Part shown: in pieces, positions 61,334-64,000 of the stretch | Position numbering within the stretch: the first letter of the stretch is position 1 | Layout: every line of letters begins with the position of its first letter | Source: Streptomyces sp. NBC_01351 | GTDB taxonomy: Bacteria > Actinomycetota > Actinomycetes > Streptomycetales > Streptomycetaceae | Reading direction: 5' to 3' | Assembly: GCF_036237315.1 (NCBI RefSeq) | Contig: NZ_CP108356.1 | Span: 1,798,001 to 1,862,000 of the forward strand | Length of the DNA stretch: 64,000 nt | The notes under the pieces: model-generated | What the model saw: only the letters and a program-made list of their open reading frames with translations | The model's database searches: none | Told to the model about the DNA's origin: nothing | Position numbers and translations under genes: made by a program

Positions 61334-63739
61334 CTAGAGAGTGCCCGTGAGGGCTTCCGGACGGATCGGCGTTTTGTTGAGCTCCAGCCCTGTCGCCGCC
61401 CTGATCGCCGCGAGGACGGCCGGGGTGGACGAAAGGGTCGGGGCCTCGCCCAGACCGCGAAGGCCGTACGGCGCGTTCGGGTCGGCGAGCTCCAGGACGT
61501 CGACCGGGATGGTCGGGGTGTCCAGGATGGTCGGGATCAGATAGTCCGTGAAGGACGGATTGCGCACCTTCGCGGTCTTCGGGTCCACGATGATCTCTTC
61601 CATGACTGCCACGCCGAGACCCTGGGTGGTTCCACCCTGGATCTGGCCGACCACGGAAAGCATGTTCAGGGCCTTGCCCACGTCCTGTGCGGTCGCCAGC
61701 TCGACGACCTTCACCAGGCCTAGCTCGGTGTCCACCTCGACGACCGCGCGGTGCGCGGCGAAGGTGTACTGGACGTGGCCGTTGCCCTGGCCGGTCTTCA
61801 GGTCGAAGGCGGCGGTCGGCCGGTGCCGGAACTCCAGCTCCAGGTCGATCGCGTCCTCGCCCTCCAGGATGTCCGCGAGGTCAGCGAGCACCTCGCCGCC
61901 GTCGGTGACGACCTTGCCGCCCTCCAGGAGCAGCTCGGCCGTCGCCCACGCCGGGTGGTAGGAGCCGTTCTTGCGGCGGCCGATCTCCAGGACGGCCTCA
62001 CGGACGGCCTCACAGGTGTTCTTCACGGCGCCACCGGTCATGTACGTCTGCCGCGAGGCGGACGTGGAACCGGCGGAGCCGACCTGCGTGTCGGCCGGGT
62101 GGATGGTGACCTGCTGGACACCCAGCTCCGTACGGGCGATCTGCGCGTGGACGGTGACACCGCCCTGGCCGACCTCCGCCATGGCCGTGTGGACCATCGC
62201 GACGGGCTCGCCGTTGATGACCTCGAGCCGCACGCGGGCGGTCGAGTAGTCGTCGAAGCCCTCGGAGAAGCCGACGTTCTTGATGCCGACCGCATAGCCG
62301 ACGCCGCGGACGACGCCCTCACCATGGGTGGTGTTGGAGAGGCCGCCCGGCAGCGCGCGGACGTCCGCGCCCTCGCCGGCCGACTCCCACTGGCGCTCCG
62401 GCGGCAGCGGGCGGGCCTTGACCCGGCGCAGCAGCTCGGCGACCGGCGCCGGCGAGTCCACGACCTGGCCGGTGGGCATGATCGTGCCCATCTCCATGGC
62501 GTTCAGCCGGCGGAACTCGACCGGGTCCATGCCCAGCTTCGCCGCGAGCTTGTCCATCTGGGCCTCGTAGGCGAAGCAGGCCTGGACGGCGCCGAAGCCG
62601 CGCATAGCGCCGCAGGGCGGGTTGTTCGTGTAGAGCGCGATCGCCTCGATGTCGACGTCGTCCAGGACGTACGGGCCCACCGAGAGGGAGGACGCGTTGC
62701 CCACGACCGCCGGGGAGGCGGACGCGTAGGCGCCGCCGTCCAGGACGATCCTGCACTTCATGTGCGTGAGCTTGCCGTCCTTGGTGGCGCCGTGCTCGTA
62801 GTAGAGCTTCGCCGGGTGCCGGTGCACGTGGCCGAAGAAGGACTCGAACCGGTTGTAGACGATCTTGACCGGCTTGTTCGTGGCCAGGGCCAGGAGGCAG
62901 GCGTGGATCTGCATCGAGATGTCCTCGCGACCGCCGAAGGCACCGCCGACGCCGGAGAGCGTCATGCGCACCTTCTCCTCGGGGAGTCCGAGGACGGGGG
63001 CGATCTGCTTGAGGTCCGAGTGCAGCCACTGGGTGGCGACGTAGATGTCGACGCCGCCGTCCTCGCAGGGCACGGCCAGGCCGGACTCCGGGCCGAGGAA
63101 GGCCTGGTCCTGCATGCCGAAGGTGTACTCGCCCTCGACGATGACGTCGGCGCGCTTACGGGCCTCTTCCACGTTGCCGCGGATGATCGGCTGGCGGTGC
63201 ACGATGTTCGGGTGCGGGACGTGACCGGCGTGGTGGTCGTCGCGGCCCTCGTGGATCAGCGGCGCGTCGGGGGCGAGGGCGGAAGCCTCGTCGGTGACGA
63301 GCGGCAGCTCGCGGTAGTCGATCTTGATCTTGGCGGCCGCGCGGCGGGCGGTCTCCGGGTGGTCGGCGGCCACGAGGGCGACCGGCTCACCGTGGTGACG
63401 GACCCGGCCGTGGGCGAGGACCGGGGTGTCCTGGATCTCGAGGCCGTAGTTCTTCATCTCGGCCGGCAGGTCGTCGTACGTCAGCACCGAGTAGACGCCC
63501 GGCATGGCCAGGGCCTCGGAGATGTCGATGGAGACGATCTCGGCGTGGGCGACGGTGCTGCGCAGGGTCTGGCCCCACAGCATGTCCTCGTGCCACATGT
63601 CCGAGGAGTACGCGAACTCGCCGGTGACCTTGAGGGTGCCGTCCGGGCGGAGCGTGCTCTCGCCGATGCCGCCCTTGTTGTGCTTCTGGGTGACGTTCGT
63701 CGGCGTGCCGGCGGGCACGGTGCGGGTGTTCTGAGCCAT
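61334..63739 (-). CDS. Xanthine dehydrogenase, molybdopterin-binding subunit
   Basis: An 801-residue catalytic subunit of a xanthine dehydrogenase-family molybdenum hydroxylase. Visible: KVTGEFAYSSDM at the N-terminus, QDQAFLGPESGLAVP, GGAFGGRED, PPCGAMRGFGAVQACFAYEAQMD and EVGQGGVTVHAQIA with the Q-G-molybdenum motifs, and a final GLGEAP containing the active-site Glu. Substrate is probably hypoxanthine and xanthine, from the neighbouring permease and xdhC. It begins 2 nt after the Fe-S subunit stop. Confidence 0.94.
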   Translation of the reverse strand: MAQNTRTVPAGTPTNVTQKHNKGGIGESTLRPDGTLKVTGEFAYSSDMWHEDMLWGQTLRSTVAHAEIVSIDISEALAMPGVYSVLTYDDLPAEMKNYGLEIQDTPVLAHGRVRHHGEPVALVAADHPETARRAAAKIKIDYRELPLVTDEASALAPDAPLIHEGRDDHHAGHVPHPNIVHRQPIIRGNVEEARKRADVIVEGEYTFGMQDQAFLGPESGLAVPCEDGGVDIYVATQWLHSDLKQIAPVLGLPEEKVRMTLSGVGGAFGGREDISMQIHACLLALATNKPVKIVYNRFESFFGHVHRHPAKLYYEHGATKDGKLTHMKCRIVLDGGAYASASPAVVGNASSLSVGPYVLDDVDIEAIALYTNNPPCGAMRGFGAVQACFAYEAQMDKLAAKLGMDPVEFRRLNAMEMGTIMPTGQVVDSPAPVAELLRRVKARPLPPERQWESAGEGADVRALPGGLSNTTHGEGVVRGVGYAVGIKNVGFSEGFDDYSTARVRLEVINGEPVAMVHTAMAEVGQGGVTVHAQIARTELGVQQVTIHPADTQVGSAGSTSASRQTYMTGGAVKNTCEAVREAVLEIGRRKNGSYHPAWATAELLLEGGKVVTDGGEVLADLADILEGEDAIDLELEFRHRPTAAFDLKTGQGNGHVQYTFAAHRAVVEVDTELGLVKVVELATAQDVGKALNMLSVVGQIQGGTTQGLGVAVMEEIIVDPKTAKVRNPSFTDYLIPTILDTPTIPVDVLELADPNAPYGLRGLGEAPTLSSTPAVLAAIRAATGLELNKTPIRPEALTGTL

Positions 63740-63741
63740 GG

Positions 63742-64000
63742 TCAGACCACCTCTCCCTGACGGGCGGCCGCAAGGCGGACCGCGTCGAGGATCTTCTCGT
63801 AACCCGTACAGCGGCACAGGTTGCCCGAGAGGGCCTCGCGGATGTCCTGGTCGGACGGGTCGTTGTTGCGCTCGAGGAGCTCGTCGGCCTGGACCAGCAG
63901 ACCCGGGGTGCAGAAACCGCACTGCACGGCGCCGGCGTCGATGAACGCCTGCTGGATGTTGGAGAGCTCGACGCCCTCACCGGTCTGGGAGTCACCCGGC
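63742..64000 (-). CDS. Xanthine dehydrogenase Fe-S subunit, C-terminal part
   Basis: The last 85 residues of a 2Fe-2S subunit; the N-terminal ferredoxin domain lies beyond the window. The helical second-cluster domain is clear: QQAFIDAGAVQCGFCTPGLL and GNLCRCTGYEKILDAV. It passes electrons from the molybdenum centre to the FAD. The next gene upstream is probably the FAD subunit or the rest of the purine operon, not visible here. Confidence 0.93.
   Translation of the reverse strand, partial: PGDSQTGEGVELSNIQQAFIDAGAVQCGFCTPGLLVQADELLERNNDPSDQDIREALSGNLCRCTGYEKILDAVRLAAARQGEVV

Overview
The window is chromosomal DNA of a Streptomyces. Evidence: very high GC with strong third-position bias, tightly packed overlapping operons, a two-domain geosmin synthase, class II DAHP synthase, an AfsA-type hotdog protein, a SAV_2336-type protein, and the common Streptomyces intergenic hairpin repeat near 43.05 kb. 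No rRNA, tRNA, IS element or CRISPR array was seen. All functions below come from reading motifs; no database search was run.

Layout. 0-5.1 kb: start of a type I polyketide synthase (minus strand, cut by the window edge, N-terminal ACP then KS), opposed by an acyl-CoA carboxylase beta subunit, its small epsilon subunit and a type II thioesterase. 5.2-8.5 kb: a complete PQQ operon, pqqA-C-D-E-B, including a 35-residue pqqA. A PQQ operon next to PKS genes recalls the lankacidin cluster. 8.6-9.5 kb: a single-domain voltage-gated ion channel. 9.5-17.9 kb: a four-gene operon of the vWA-MoxR-VMAP conflict-system type (alpha/beta hydrolase, caspase-VMAP-C, MoxR ATPase, and a SAV_2336/degenerate-trypsin/pentapeptide-repeat protein). 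17.9-22.2 kb: small membrane proteins, a membrane-anchored trypsin-like protease and an SDR.

22.4-25.1 kb (cobL-cobM-cobK) and 39.4-47.1 kb (cobIJ-cobH-cobG, and cobN behind a cobalamin riboswitch) are two halves of a cobalamin locus. Between them lies a 14-kb biosynthetic cluster matching the Streptomyces trl (3,7-dihydroxytropolone) gene set: a PaaZ-type hydratase, DAHP synthase, an HpaBC-like two-component monooxygenase, an FAD monooxygenase, a PaaY-like hexapeptide protein, an AfsA-like hotdog protein and a prephenate dehydratase-like protein. A siderophore-interacting reductase, an MFS exporter and five regulators accompany them. DAHP synthase and prephenate dehydratase would push carbon to phenylpyruvate and phenylacetate. 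The hydratase would divert a ring-expanded phenylacetate-pathway intermediate to the seven-membered ring, and the monooxygenases would hydroxylate it. Two paralogous TetR genes flank the cluster, and three copies of a 20-bp operator (TAGAC-N10-GTCTA) sit in the promoters of one TetR/reductase operon and of the exporter.

47-51 kb: small secreted or lipoprotein genes and a vWA protein. 51-53 kb: an ABC exporter preceded by a folded leader with a possible leader peptide. 53.3-55.5 kb: geosmin synthase. 55.5-58.2 kb: an Eis-like acetyltransferase and a secreted beta-propeller. 58.3-64 kb: a purine module (xdhC, AzgA-type permease, xanthine dehydrogenase molybdenum subunit and partial Fe-S subunit).
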